A DNA stretch of 50,173 nucleotides from Treponema sp. GTDB lineage: Bacteria > Spirochaetota > Spirochaetia > Treponematales > Treponemataceae. Below, piece after piece: positions 23,174 through 31,331 of the stretch; within the stretch, counting starts at the first letter, position 1; every line of letters starts with the position of its first letter. A program made the position numbers and the translations under genes. The stretch is from assembly GCA_016292805.1 (NCBI GenBank), contig JAEDFM010000009.1:1-50173 (forward strand), read 5' to 3'. Below the pieces are notes generated by a model. It worked only from the letters and a program-made list of their open reading frames with translations. It was not told the DNA's origin and searched no databases.

Positions 23174-24610
23174 TTAGTTAATTTTTGCGTCGAACTGTTC
23201 TACAATTTTTCCGCTTAAACCTGTATATGTAAGAGGTGTTGCAGCAAGAAGACGAGCTTTTACTTCGGCACTTACATCAAGATTTTTTGCCAGGTTGTGG
23301 AAATCTTGGATAGAAACTTTCTTTCCGCGAGTAATTTCCTTAAGGCGTTCATAAGGTTTATCAACACCACTCATACGGAGAAGGTTCTGGTAAGCTTCGG
23401 CAAGAACTTCAGGAGTTGTTTCTAATGCTTCTGTAATTTTGTCTGCATTTACTTCGATTTTGCCTAAACCTTTCTGAAGACTAGCGTATCCAATCATTGA
23501 GTGAGCAAAAGCAACGCCCATGTTGCGTTCTACTGTTGAGTCTGTAAGGTCGCGCTGGAGACGGCTGATACAAAGTTTACGAACGAAGAATTCGAACATT
23601 GAGTTTGCAAAACCAAAGTTTCCTTCTGCATTTTCAAAATCAATAGGATTTACTTTGTGTGGCATTGCTGACGAACCGATTTCACCGGCAACTGCACGCT
23701 GTTTAATCCATCCGTCAGAAATATAGCGCCATGTATCCATTGCAAAGTCAATAAGGATATTATTGATGCGTTTAACACCGTCAAATACGCGGAGGTATGA
23801 GTCATGTGGTTCAATCTGTGCAGTAATTGGATTAAAGCGAACTTTAAGAGGTTTTGTATGCATATAAGCATTGTCCAATGGTGTAATGCTGTCGTTGAAA
23901 GAATTGATAAGTTCGTGGCTGAAATTAATCCAGTCAAAATCTGGGAATACAAAGTTGTGTGCGTTGAATCCGCCAGTTGCACCGTTGAGTTTAAGAAGAA
24001 TATCAATATTTCCAAGCTGAACAAGTTCTTCTTTCATACGGTTTACAAAAACTAAAATTTCTTTGCCGAAAGTTGTTGGAGTTGCAGGCTGTCCGTGAGT
24101 GCGGGCAAGCATAGAAAGATCTTTGTGTTCAACTGAAAGTTTGTAAAGGCTGTCATAAATTTTAAGGATTTCTGGAAGAACAACTTCGTTTACAGCATCA
24201 CGAATCATAAGTCCGTAACTGATATTGTTTATATCTTCTGAAGTAAGGGCAAAATGTACATATTCCAGGATATTTTCCATGCCCATTTCTTTGATTTTAC
24301 GTTTGATGAAGTATTCAATGGCTTTAACGTCGTGATTTGTGGCAGGTGTACCATCGTAACCTTTTGTTTCAAAGGCTTTTATGATTTCGGCATCTTCGAT
24401 TGAAATGTCGATGATAGAACGAAGTTTTGATGTATCAACTGGCTCTTTAACTCTTTCTTTAAGCATTGGAGTATCAAGCAGTTTAATAAGATAGTTTATT
24501 TCTGTGTAAATGCGGTACTTCATCAGCGCCATTTCGCTGAAATACCCCTGCAAACATTTAGTTTTTCCTTCGTAACGTCCATCTACTGGTGAAACACTTG
24601 TTAAAGACAT
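23174..24610 (-). CDS. purB: Adenylosuccinate lyase
   Basis: Cleaves SAICAR and adenylosuccinate, releasing fumarate, in purine synthesis. The N-terminus (SLTSVSPVDGRYEGKTKCLQ) and the 478-residue length put it in the E. coli-type PurB group. The fumarase-superfamily signature GEIGSSAMPHKVNPIDFENAEG is present with the catalytic Ser, and the His-bearing block ARTHGQPATPTTFGKE is intact. A normal GAGAGG ribosome-binding site precedes the ATG. Its promoter region holds a 10-bp inverted repeat around a copy of the 12-mer. purD follows on the same strand after a terminator. Confidence 0.95.
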   Translation of the reverse strand: MSLTSVSPVDGRYEGKTKCLQGYFSEMALMKYRIYTEINYLIKLLDTPMLKERVKEPVDTSKLRSIIDISIEDAEIIKAFETKGYDGTPATNHDVKAIEYFIKRKIKEMGMENILEYVHFALTSEDINNISYGLMIRDAVNEVVLPEILKIYDSLYKLSVEHKDLSMLARTHGQPATPTTFGKEILVFVNRMKEELVQLGNIDILLKLNGATGGFNAHNFVFPDFDWINFSHELINSFNDSITPLDNAYMHTKPLKVRFNPITAQIEPHDSYLRVFDGVKRINNILIDFAMDTWRYISDGWIKQRAVAGEIGSSAMPHKVNPIDFENAEGNFGFANSMFEFFVRKLCISRLQRDLTDSTVERNMGVAFAHSMIGYASLQKGLGKIEVNADKITEALETTPEVLAEAYQNLLRMSGVDKPYERLKEITRGKKVSIQDFHNLAKNLDVSAEVKARLLAATPLTYTGLSGKIVEQFDAKIN

Positions 24611-24632
24611 ATTGGCCTCTCAAAAATTGATT

Positions 24633-24710
24633 TATGGGGGTATTATATCAAAAAATGAGTTTATGTGGTATATGTTCTGAGGTCTGTCCCTGAAATTGCT
24701 TACCCCCATA
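24633..24710. promoter_or_regulatory. 10-bp inverted repeat in the purB promoter region, framing a dispersed 12-mer
   Basis: TATGGGGGTA (24633-24642) and TACCCCCATA (24701-24710) are perfect inverted copies 58 bp apart. The left arm touches the purB -10 (TATAAT, 24647-24642 on the minus strand). AGGTCTGTCCCT (24680-24691) lies between the arms. It may be a repressor loop site for purB or the ends of a small inserted element. Confidence 0.45.
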
Positions 24711-24725
24711 GATATACAAACAACG

Positions 24726-25121
24726 TTAATCTGCGCGAGGTTTATGGCAGTTTGAACAGCCGATTACATGAACATGTTTTTTACCAAGGGATTTGTTGAA
24801 AAGTCGAGCTGTTAATGACTGATCTTGGGCTATAGGCTTATGGCAAACAGGGCAGATTCGTTTAAGGCCTGGCTGGCATTTTGGATAACAGCGTGGACAC
24901 CCCATTACAACCATCAATTGGTCTGGAACATTCATAGGACGATATACTTTTGAAATTAAGTTTTCTCCAACATATAAACTAGAATCACATATTGGACATT
25001 TTACTGGCTGTAAGTTCTTTGATTTTGTATTCTTTTTATTGAGATTTTGGTAATACTTTAAAATCCATACAATAAGGGCAATGATTACACAAACGGCAAT
25101 CCCCATTACTAAATATTCCAT
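24726..25121 (-). CDS. Membrane-anchored zinc-ribbon protein, function unknown
   Basis: The 131-residue protein has one N-terminal membrane helix (MEYLVMGIAVCVIIALIVWI) and a basic linker. It then carries four CxxC-type knuckles (CPICDSSLY; CPRCYPKC; CPVCHKP; CSNCHKP), likely two zinc ribbons in the cytoplasm. The longer open frame to 25232 would add a second hydrophobic stretch without a start signal. I chose ATG 25121 because CATAAT lies 6 nt upstream with TTGCAT 17 bp before it, again a leaderless layout. It is divergent from flaB with a shared 128-bp gap. No family name is known to me. Confidence 0.6.
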   Translation of the reverse strand: MEYLVMGIAVCVIIALIVWILKYYQNLNKKNTKSKNLQPVKCPICDSSLYVGENLISKVYRPMNVPDQLMVVMGCPRCYPKCQPGLKRICPVCHKPIAQDQSLTARLFNKSLGKKHVHVIGCSNCHKPRAD

Positions 25122-25127
25122 ATGTAA

Positions 25128-25156
25128 ATTATGAAGAATTTCACAAAAAAATGCAA
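25128..25156 (-). promoter_or_regulatory. Promoter abutting the zinc-ribbon gene start (leaderless)
   Basis: On the minus strand: TTGCAT (25156-25151), 17-bp spacer, CATAAT (25133-25128), six bases, ATG at 25121. No ribosome-binding site. Confidence 0.55.
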
Positions 25157-25174
25157 AAAAAATTAAAAAAACTC

Positions 25175-25201
25175 TAAACAATTTTTCCCTCTCTCCGATT
25201 A
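25175..25201 (+). promoter_or_regulatory. Sigma-28 (FliA) promoter of flaB
   Basis: TAAACAAT (25175-25182), 11-bp spacer, TCCGATTA (25194-25201). This fits the FliA consensus TAAAGTTT-N11-GCCGATAA closely in both halves and sits about 50 bp before the flaB ATG. Confidence 0.85.
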
Positions 25202-25249
25202 TGTAGTAAAGGGTGGTGAGAACCCTAACCAAAGAATAAGGAGATTATT

Positions 25250-26110
25250 ATGGTTATCAATCACAATATGAGTGCTATGTTCGCTCAGCGTTCACAGGGT
25301 ATCCAGGACCTCAATCAGCAGAAATCTATGGAAAAGCTTTCATCAGGCATGAGAATCAATCGCGCTGGTGATGATGCTTCTGGACTTGCAGTTTCAGAAA
25401 AAATGCGTTCACAGATCCGCGGTTTGAACCAGGCTTCTACAAACGCAGAAAACGGAATTTCTTTCATCCAGACAACTGAAGGTTATTTGCAGGAAACAAC
25501 TGACATTGTTCAGCGTATCCGTGAATTGGCTATTCAGTCTTCAAACGGTATTTACTCAGATGAAGATCGTATGCAGATTCAGGTTGAAGTTTCTTCATTA
25601 ATCGCAGAAGTTGACCGTGTAGCTTCAGCTGCTCAGTTCAACGGTATGAATATGTTGACAGGACGTTTTGCTCGCCCAACTGGTGAAAATGTTGTTACAG
25701 GTTCTATGTGGTTCCATATTGGTGCTAACATGGATCAGAGAACACAGGTTTATATCGGTACAATGTCTGCAATGGCTCTTGGTCTTCGCAACGTTGGAGA
25801 TGAATCTATCATGACTTTGGAAACTCCAGAAGATGCTAACCGCGCAATCGGTACATTGGATGAAGCATTGAAAAAGATCAACAAACAGCGTGCTGACCTC
25901 GGTGCTTATCAGAACCGTCTCGACATGACAATTAAAGGTCTTGATATTGGTGCTGAAAACCTCCAGGCTTCTGAATCACGTATCCGTGATACAGATATGG
26001 CTGCAGAAATGGTTGAATTCACAAAAGATTCAGTTCTTTCTCAGGCTGGAACAGCTATGTTGGCTCAGGCAAATCAGTCAAGCCAGAATGTATTGTCTTT
26101 ACTTCGCTAG
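25250..26110 (+). CDS. flaB: Flagellin FlaB, core protein of periplasmic flagella
   Basis: The 286-residue flagellin has the spirochaete FlaB start MVINHNMSAMFAQRSQGIQD and a conserved N-terminal D0/D1 region (KLSSGMRINRAGDDASGLAV). It has a short, variable middle (about 140-200) and a C-terminal helical region ending QANQSSQNVLSLLR. FlaB proteins form the core of the endoflagella in the periplasm and have no signal peptide, being exported by the flagellar type III system. The gene has its own sigma-28 promoter, an AAGGAG ribosome-binding site and a terminator, so it is a single late flagellar unit. Treponema usually carries two or three flaB genes; only one is in this window. Its codon choice looks optimised for high expression. 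Confidence 0.97.
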   Translation: MVINHNMSAMFAQRSQGIQDLNQQKSMEKLSSGMRINRAGDDASGLAVSEKMRSQIRGLNQASTNAENGISFIQTTEGYLQETTDIVQRIRELAIQSSNGIYSDEDRMQIQVEVSSLIAEVDRVASAAQFNGMNMLTGRFARPTGENVVTGSMWFHIGANMDQRTQVYIGTMSAMALGLRNVGDESIMTLETPEDANRAIGTLDEALKKINKQRADLGAYQNRLDMTIKGLDIGAENLQASESRIRDTDMAAEMVEFTKDSVLSQAGTAMLAQANQSSQNVLSLLR

Positions 26111-26139
26111 TAAATTGGCAGTATAGCAATATAAACAGA

Positions 26140-26168
26140 AAGCGTCGTTCAAAGAGCGGCGCTTTTTT
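26140..26168 (+). terminator. Terminator of flaB
   Basis: AAGCGTCG (26140-26147) pairs with CGGCGCTT (26157-26164), one G-T pair, loop of 9 nt, then six T (26163-26168). Confidence 0.85.
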
Positions 26169-26203
26169 ATTTTAACAGGAGAAATATACAAATATTCGAG
26201 AAT

Positions 26204-26240
26204 GGGGACAGACCTTGTTGGACAGAATGGGGACAGACCT
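26204..26240 (+). repeat. Two direct copies of the dispersed 12-mer downstream of flaB
   Basis: Exact GGGGACAGACCT at 26204-26215 and 26229-26240, 25 bp apart, each preceded by GAAT. They lie between the flaB terminator and the convergent recR stop (26248). Confidence 0.9.
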
Positions 26241-26247
26241 CAAACTG

Positions 26248-26856
26248 TTAAAATTCACTGCGCCCACGGAAACTTAGACTGAGGGTTCGTTTGTCAATGT
26301 ATTCAAGGTCACCGCCAACTGGGATTCCAGTAGCTAGTCTGGTAACTTTTGGGGGATTTTGAAGATTTAGGTCCATAATTGTTTTGTTCAGATAAAGTGC
26401 TGTTGTATCGCCTTCAACGGTCGGGTTTGTTGCAATGATGATTTCTGTAATCTGTCCTGTGCGTATACGGTTCATAAGCTGTGGAATTGCCAGTTGTGAT
26501 GGTCCTACACCTTCCAATGGTTTTATAAGGCCTCCTAATACATGGTACAACCCCTTATATTCTCCGTGGGCTTCTATTGTCGATACATCCTGTGGCTGTT
26601 CTACAACACAAATCTGAGAATTATTTCTTAATGAATCTGAGCAAATAGGGCAAGGTTCTGTTTCTGTCCAGTTGCCGCAAATAGAGCATGGTTTAATTTT
26701 ATCGTGAAGCTGGCTCATATTAAGAGCAAACTGTTTAACATAAGTGCTGTCTTGTTTTAAAAGCCAGTTAACCATTCTGACTGCACTTTTCTTTCCAATT
26801 CCAGGAAGCTTTGAAAAATTACCTGTCAGTTCATCAAATGCATTCATTTTTCCCAC
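26248..26856 (-). CDS. recR: Recombination mediator RecR
   Basis: Acts with RecF/RecO in loading RecA at single-strand gaps. The 202 residues show a helix-hairpin-helix start (LPGIGKKSAVRMVNWLL), a four-Cys zinc finger (CSICGNWTETEPCPIC) and a Toprim domain (ICVVEQPQDVSTIE ... IIIATNPTVEGDTTALYL). The C-terminal TRLATGIPVGGDLEYID is also typical. It starts 12 bp after ybaB with GGGTGGG as ribosome-binding site. The order dnaX-ybaB-recR is the common bacterial arrangement. Confidence 0.96.
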   Translation of the reverse strand: MGKMNAFDELTGNFSKLPGIGKKSAVRMVNWLLKQDSTYVKQFALNMSQLHDKIKPCSICGNWTETEPCPICSDSLRNNSQICVVEQPQDVSTIEAHGEYKGLYHVLGGLIKPLEGVGPSQLAIPQLMNRIRTGQITEIIIATNPTVEGDTTALYLNKTIMDLNLQNPPKVTRLATGIPVGGDLEYIDKRTLSLSFRGRSEF

Positions 26857-26868
26857 CCGCAGCCTGAA

Positions 26869-27180
26869 TTACAATCCAAACTGGCTTAAATCCAATCCAC
26901 CAAGCAATGAACTTGATTTTGCTTTAATCTGTTCCTGAATATTTTCCATTGCGTTGTTATGAGCCGCAACAATTAAATCTTCAAGCATCTTTACATCTCT
27001 ATTATCAACGCAGATTGGATCAAGTTTTATGTTCTGCATTTCAAATTTACCATTCAATGTAACAGTTACCATTCTTCCGCCAGAAGAGCCTTCTGCTGTT
27101 AAAGACGCCAGTTCTGCCTGAAGTTTTTCAGACTGTTCTTTTATGGCCTGTGTATTCTTTAATAATTCAAATGGATTCAT
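26869..27180 (-). CDS. ybaB: YbaB/EbfC nucleoid-associated protein
   Basis: The 103-residue DNA-binding homodimer, first called EbfC in the spirochaete Borrelia. The N-terminal helix (LKNTQAIKEQSEKLQAELAS), the central strands (GGRMVTVTLNGKFEMQNIKLD) and the C-terminal helix with AAHNNAMENIQEQIKAKS follow the family. It sits between dnaX and recR. A good AAGGA ribosome-binding site lies 9 nt before the ATG. Confidence 0.94.
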   Translation of the reverse strand: MNPFELLKNTQAIKEQSEKLQAELASLTAEGSSGGRMVTVTLNGKFEMQNIKLDPICVDNRDVKMLEDLIVAAHNNAMENIQEQIKAKSSSLLGGLDLSQFGL

Positions 27181-27213
27181 ATTTTTATTCCTTTATTTAT
27201 AAATATAGCAAAA

Positions 27214-29397
27214 TTATTGACCTGTGATTATATCACCTTTGAATGCATCAACCAGAATCTGAACCTGCATAGGCACTGATTTTTTTACAGAAGTCTGTTG
27301 TGTATTTGAGGTCTGTCCCTGTGAAACCTTAAATTCCATGGTTTTACCGCACACTGAAGAAATTTCCTGTGAAATGACTGGAATCTTTTTCTTGAGAACT
27401 TCCAGGTCATAGTTATTTGCAACTGTGGTTTCAACTGTACTGTCAGAAATTCTCCAGAAGCCTGTTTTATCAAGACTTGTAGATGCAAAATGGTCATTTA
27501 CTTCAAGTGCAGCTTTTACACTTCCTCGAAGCTGGGCAATGGAAATTTTGCGTCCGTCACCAGTTGTAAATGTATCGGACAATTGAACAGGTGCAGATGA
27601 AACATTTTGTTCTTGTGCTGCTGGTTCATCTTCGTAATTCATATATGAAGTATCATCTGGAATATAGGTTTCTTCTGGAGGATCATCTACATTTGACCAT
27701 CCGTCATCTTCATCATCAGGATTAAGTGTATAGCCTGTTGAAGAGGCAGGTACAAATGGAGGAGGTTCCAATACACCAGTGTCTGGATTTTCGGTAAGAG
27801 AAGGAATGTTTATTTTCAAACGGTCATCAAGAACTGGTGCCGACTGTGTTTTTTCAGAGTTTTCTTCATTCACTGATTGTTCAGGCGGCAGTGAACCGCC
27901 ATTAGAAAAAGGGTGGCTTTCGTCTCCTTCGTCAGGTGTGTCCCCGTTGCCTTCGCCTTTTTCAACTTCGGCCATCATTGAGCTGGAAAACCTTGGCATT
28001 CCCGGCGGAAGCTGGTGTTCAGGCTCTGGTACTGGTGCCCCATTTGGTGTTCCAGGAGCCGCACCTGGAGTTCCCGGCACCGCACTTGGTGTTCCCAGTC
28101 CCGCACTTGGTGTTCCCTGTCCCGCACCTGGAGTTCCCTGCACCGCACCTGGTGTTCCCAGTCCTGCACTAGATGTTCCCTGTGCAACTGGTGCCCCATT
28201 CGCTCCCTGGACCATAACTGCAGGTTTTGCTCCACTCATACTTCCAGCCGGTGCTCCTGCCAGGATTGACTGTGCTGCATCAATTGCCTTTTTTACCTCT
28301 GCATTAGAAACATACTGAGTAAGCCAGCAAAGTCGGCTGAAGCTTAATTCCAGTTCATAACGAGGAGAAAGAGAGTAGCGGATATCGCGGTAAAGCTGAA
28401 GATAAATGCTTAATGCTCTTTCTATCTGTGTATTGTTCCAGGCATTCAAAACTGTAGAACTATAACGCTCAACGCTGTTTCCTAGTAATGATTCTTTTGT
28501 AACTCCGCTTTTAATTAAAAGCAGAGAACGGAAATAATCTGCACAGTTTGAAATAAGCTGTTCAATAGAAATACCGGCCTGTAAGAATTCATCAAGAAGT
28601 CCTACAACTGTTTCCGGCTGATTCTGTACACATGCTTCAAAAATTGTATTAAGACGGTCTACGCCAACAAGGCCCAGTTTGTCTCTGATTTTGTTGTAAG
28701 TAATGTGTCCGTCGCTGAATGCAACAACCTGGTCAAACAAAGTATAGGCATCCCGCATTGAACCTGTAGATTCACGGGCAATCCAGAATAAAGCTTCATC
28801 ATCAGCCTGAATGTTAAGTTCGGCAGCTGCATCTGCAAGGCACTGTTTTACCTTATCTATTGCAACAAGACGGAAGTTGTATTGCTGACAGCGAGATTTA
28901 ATGGTTGCAGGAACTTTTTGAAGTTCAGTTGTAGCAAAAATGAAAACTGCATATGCTGGTGGCTCTTCAATTGTTTTAAGCAAAGCATTGAAAGCTGAAA
29001 TAGAAAGCATATGAACTTCGTCTATGATGTAGATTTTGTAGCGGCTGTTGCTAGGTGGAAACAAAACTTCATCTTTAATTTGGCGTGCAACTTCAACACC
29101 ATTGTTTGAAGCTCCATCGATTTCAATTACATCAAGAGATGAACCTTTTGTGATTTCCTGACAGTTTGCACAAACGCCACAAGGACAGTCTGTAGGACCG
29201 TTAGCACAGTTTAATGCTTTTGCAAGAATACGGGCTGTAGAAGTTTTTCCACATCCGCGAGGACCAGAAAAAAGATATGAATGAGCAATTTTTCCGGACT
29301 TAATTGAATTTTTAAGAGTCTCTGCAACAAATTCCTGACCTACAAGATCATCAAATTTTTGAGGACGTCTTCGGGTTGCTGTTACTTCGTATGACAT
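27214..29397 (-). CDS. dnaX: DNA polymerase III subunit gamma/tau
   Basis: Clamp-loader ATPase. From the family start MSYEVTATRRRPQKFDDLVG the order is Walker A GPRGCGKTSTAR, the four-Cys zinc module (CPCGVCANC), Walker B YIIDEVHML and the SRC sensor, then domain III to about residue 375. A long Pro/Gly/Ala and then acidic linker follows, with a 7-residue tandem repeat (GTPGAxx). A tau-like C-terminal domain ends the protein. The open frame reaches 29472, but I start at 29397: the extra 25 residues are unlike the family, and TATAAT lies 7 nt before this ATG, so a nearly leaderless mRNA is predicted. An exact-core 12-mer (27309) and a one-mismatch copy (27934) are in the coding sequence. Confidence 0.93.
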   Translation of the reverse strand: MSYEVTATRRRPQKFDDLVGQEFVAETLKNSIKSGKIAHSYLFSGPRGCGKTSTARILAKALNCANGPTDCPCGVCANCQEITKGSSLDVIEIDGASNNGVEVARQIKDEVLFPPSNSRYKIYIIDEVHMLSISAFNALLKTIEEPPAYAVFIFATTELQKVPATIKSRCQQYNFRLVAIDKVKQCLADAAAELNIQADDEALFWIARESTGSMRDAYTLFDQVVAFSDGHITYNKIRDKLGLVGVDRLNTIFEACVQNQPETVVGLLDEFLQAGISIEQLISNCADYFRSLLLIKSGVTKESLLGNSVERYSSTVLNAWNNTQIERALSIYLQLYRDIRYSLSPRYELELSFSRLCWLTQYVSNAEVKKAIDAAQSILAGAPAGSMSGAKPAVMVQGANGAPVAQGTSSAGLGTPGAVQGTPGAGQGTPSAGLGTPSAVPGTPGAAPGTPNGAPVPEPEHQLPPGMPRFSSSMMAEVEKGEGNGDTPDEGDESHPFSNGGSLPPEQSVNEENSEKTQSAPVLDDRLKINIPSLTENPDTGVLEPPPFVPASSTGYTLNPDDEDDGWSNVDDPPEETYIPDDTSYMNYEDEPAAQEQNVSSAPVQLSDTFTTGDGRKISIAQLRGSVKAALEVNDHFASTSLDKTGFWRISDSTVETTVANNYDLEVLKKKIPVISQEISSVCGKTMEFKVSQGQTSNTQQTSVKKSVPMQVQILVDAFKGDIITGQ
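27309..27320 (-). repeat. Copy of the dispersed 12-mer in dnaX
   Basis: AGGTCTGTCCCT on the plus strand. In the coding direction it is read as Gln-Gly-Gln-Thr. Confidence 0.75.
27934..27945 (-). repeat. One-mismatch copy of the dispersed 12-mer in the dnaX linker
   Basis: AGGTGTGTCCCC, coding direction GGGGACACACCT, read as Gly-Asp-Thr-Pro. Confidence 0.55.
28046..28183 (-). repeat. 21-bp tandem repeat in the dnaX linker
   Basis: Six units of 21 bp (28046, 28067, 28088, 28109, 28130, 28151) and a partial seventh from 28172, with core GGNGTTCCCNGNNCCGCACNT. They encode a 7-residue Gly-Thr-Pro-Gly/Ser-Ala repeat between the ATPase part and the C-terminal domain. Copies differ by a few bases. 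The block is locally GC-rich, and all its long antisense frames are artefacts of the repeat. Confidence 0.9.
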
Positions 29398-29404
29398 ATG
29401 AAGA

Positions 29405-29410
29405 ATTATA
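29405..29410 (-). promoter_or_regulatory. -10 element abutting the dnaX start codon
   Basis: TATAAT on the minus strand ends 7 nt before the ATG at 29397. The -35 candidate at 17 bp (TTCCTT) is weak. No ribosome-binding site is seen. Confidence 0.45.
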
Positions 29411-29452
29411 ATAGTAAAAAGTATTTTAAGGAAGTGAATAAGAATAGGTAAC

Positions 29453-29481
29453 TTGCAGACAAATCCTTCCACAACTATAAT
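29453..29481 (+). promoter_or_regulatory. Promoter abutting the 29488 start codon (leaderless)
   Basis: TTGCAG (29453-29458), 17-bp spacer, TATAAT (29476-29481), six bases, ATG at 29488. The expected +1 is the A of the ATG. Confidence 0.65.
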
Positions 29482-29487
29482 GGAAAT

Positions 29488-30537
29488 ATGAAGTTCTATG
29501 GCGAATTATTAATTTTTTTACTATTACTTGTTACAAACGGCCGTATTTATTTTCCTAAAAATGGTCGTAGAGATCCGCTGGTAGCCGTTTCTCCATTTAC
29601 TGTTATTCTTTCTGTTTTACTGTTGTTTTCATGGGGATTTGATATTGTTACTGGAACTGCAGTTATTTTAAGTATTTTAGTAATGATTGTTAATTTTCAC
29701 GCCATGTTCCGTTATACAGACAGGGTTTATGTAGATAACTACAGCCCTTTAATGAAGATTACAGCTACTATGACAAACCTTCTTACAGTTTGTGCCATTA
29801 TTTTTACAATTATGTTTGCTCCTGTAATGGAAAATACTCATAAAAAAAACAGTGTAACTGAATCTTCCTGGAATTATACTGGCTCATTTAGAAACGGATT
29901 TGTAGAATCTGGAAACTGGGATACTGTAAATGCAACTTTCTATGAATATTCGTTATTTCCAGAGTTTACTGATCGTTCATATGCGGTTTTATTTATGCCA
30001 GACAGACGAGGAGATGTTAAAAACTATTCTCCTTTTTTAAGGCTGCTTGCTCAGGAAGGTTGTACGACTTATACTGCTGACTTTTTTACTTCTGACTGTA
30101 AATATCTTCATAATGGTCTTGATTATAAATTATTCCGTCGTTTTTTTATGATTTGCGAAAGTATGAGGAACAGTCAGAAATTTTTATCACAGAGAGAATT
30201 CTATACATACAATATGAGTCTGGAAGGTGAAGCTTTGATTTCATCTGCTGTTAAAAAATATGGTTCTCAGTGTAAATTCTTCATTGTAACTGATGTAATG
30301 GGCGAAACTGCAGCTGTTGATTTATACAAAAAGTATCCAGATTTAATTACAGGAACTTTTAACTTGTCTTCGGTACCTGAATATATAACAGCTGGATATG
30401 GTTGTGTTGATCAGACTAATCCTTTCCTTGCCAGATTTCTTGGTGCAGAAAAAGATAATGATATGATGATTGCCAGACTTATTGCTAAAAAATCTGCTGT
30501 AGCTGCAAAACAATCATGGGGAATTAACGCAGAATGA
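29488..30537 (+). CDS. Membrane protein with extracytoplasmic alpha/beta domain, function unknown
   Basis: The 349-residue protein starts with about four hydrophobic segments within residues 1-120. A soluble domain of about 220 residues follows, with strands such as YAVLFMPDRRGD and CKFFIVTDVMGE that look like an alpha/beta-hydrolase fold. After the second strand the nucleophile position reads VMGE rather than G-x-S-x-G, so it is probably not an active hydrolase of that class. Its stop overlaps the nif3 start by 4 bp (ATGA), so the two are coupled. I do not recognise a named family. Confidence 0.6.
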   Translation: MKFYGELLIFLLLLVTNGRIYFPKNGRRDPLVAVSPFTVILSVLLLFSWGFDIVTGTAVILSILVMIVNFHAMFRYTDRVYVDNYSPLMKITATMTNLLTVCAIIFTIMFAPVMENTHKKNSVTESSWNYTGSFRNGFVESGNWDTVNATFYEYSLFPEFTDRSYAVLFMPDRRGDVKNYSPFLRLLAQEGCTTYTADFFTSDCKYLHNGLDYKLFRRFFMICESMRNSQKFLSQREFYTYNMSLEGEALISSAVKKYGSQCKFFIVTDVMGETAAVDLYKKYPDLITGTFNLSSVPEYITAGYGCVDQTNPFLARFLGAEKDNDMMIARLIAKKSAVAAKQSWGINAE

Positions 30538-31301
30538 CATTGATTGAATTGAATGATTATTTTAATAGCTTTCTTCAGAGGGAAAACTATGTATCTGATC
30601 CATCATTAAATGGTATTCAGATTCAAAATAAAGAACCTGCCTCAAAACAGATTAAAAAAGTTGCCTTTGCGGTTGATGCCTGCGAAGAAACTGCTCTTGC
30701 TGCTGCAGAATGGGGAGCAGATGTGCTTTTTGTTCATCACGGGTTGTTTTGGGGAGGCTGTCAGACTATTACAGGCGATTTTTACAAAAGAATTTCAGCA
30801 TTCGTAAACAATGATCTGGCACTTTGTGCTTATCACATTCCGTTAGATGCAAATAATCCTTATGGAAATAATTATGGGCTTGCTGCTCAGGTTGGACTTA
30901 AAAAATTAAAGCCTTTTGGCAGCTGGCGAGGCATGTGTATTGGTGTAAAAGGCGAGTTCAAAACACCTGTTTCCATTGAAGAACTGTCAAATCTTGTTGT
31001 TCGACCAGAGAGGTCTGTCCCTGTTGTTCTGCCTTTCGGTAAAAAAGATATAAAAACTGTTGGAATAATTTCTGGTGGTGCCAGCGAAGATGTTGAAGAT
31101 GCTGTCGCTGAAGGTCTGGATGCTTATATAACTGGTGAATTTGCCCATGAACAGTATCATTTTGCAAAAGAGATGGGAATAAATGTAATTGGTGCGGGGC
31201 ATTATGAAACTGAGATTGTGGGTGTAAATCTGGTTATGCAGAAATTAATAAAAGAAAAGAATCTGGAATGTAAATTCCTGGATTTCCCTACAGGTCTTTA
31301 A
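30534..31301 (+). CDS. Nif3-like dinuclear metal centre protein (YbgI/YqfO family)
   Basis: The 255-residue protein is of the Nif3 family, often annotated as a GTP cyclohydrolase I type 2 homologue. Metal ligands are visible: VLFVHHGLFWGG, then YHIPLDAN, and near the end GAGHYETE with the final His and Glu. The biochemical role of the family is uncertain. It overlaps the upstream gene by 4 bp. The central region (VRPERSVPVVLPFGKK) includes an antisense-oriented copy of the 12-mer at 31011-31022, right where the two halves of the fold join. Confidence 0.88.
   Translation: MTLIELNDYFNSFLQRENYVSDPSLNGIQIQNKEPASKQIKKVAFAVDACEETALAAAEWGADVLFVHHGLFWGGCQTITGDFYKRISAFVNNDLALCAYHIPLDANNPYGNNYGLAAQVGLKKLKPFGSWRGMCIGVKGEFKTPVSIEELSNLVVRPERSVPVVLPFGKKDIKTVGIISGGASEDVEDAVAEGLDAYITGEFAHEQYHFAKEMGINVIGAGHYETEIVGVNLVMQKLIKEKNLECKFLDFPTGL
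31011..31022 (-). repeat. Copy of the dispersed 12-mer inside nif3-like gene
   Basis: AGGTCTGTCCCT followed by GTTGTT, which matches the extended consensus. It is read in the sense strand as Arg-Ser-Val-Pro, an orientation opposite to most in-gene copies. Confidence 0.75.
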
Positions 31302-31325
31302 TTCCCTGCATATTTTCTGTATATT
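31297..31325 (+). promoter_or_regulatory. Possible promoter abutting the lspA start codon (leaderless)
   Basis: TATATT (31320-31325), six bases, ATG at 31332, with a weak TTTAAT (31297-31302) at 17 bp. No ribosome-binding site precedes lspA, although it lies only 30 bp after nif3. Confidence 0.45.
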
Positions 31326-31331
31326 TATTAT

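Noticed and set aside
11..26240. CRISPR array or spacer-like structure from the recurring 12-mer
   Set aside because: The copies are scattered, only 12-37 bp long, lie in genes and on both strands, and have no regular spacers or cas genes.
27779..28318. Long plus-strand frames rich in Pro/Gly/Val opposite dnaX
   Set aside because: They are antisense to the 21-bp repeat; the period of seven codons keeps several frames open. No start signal is present.
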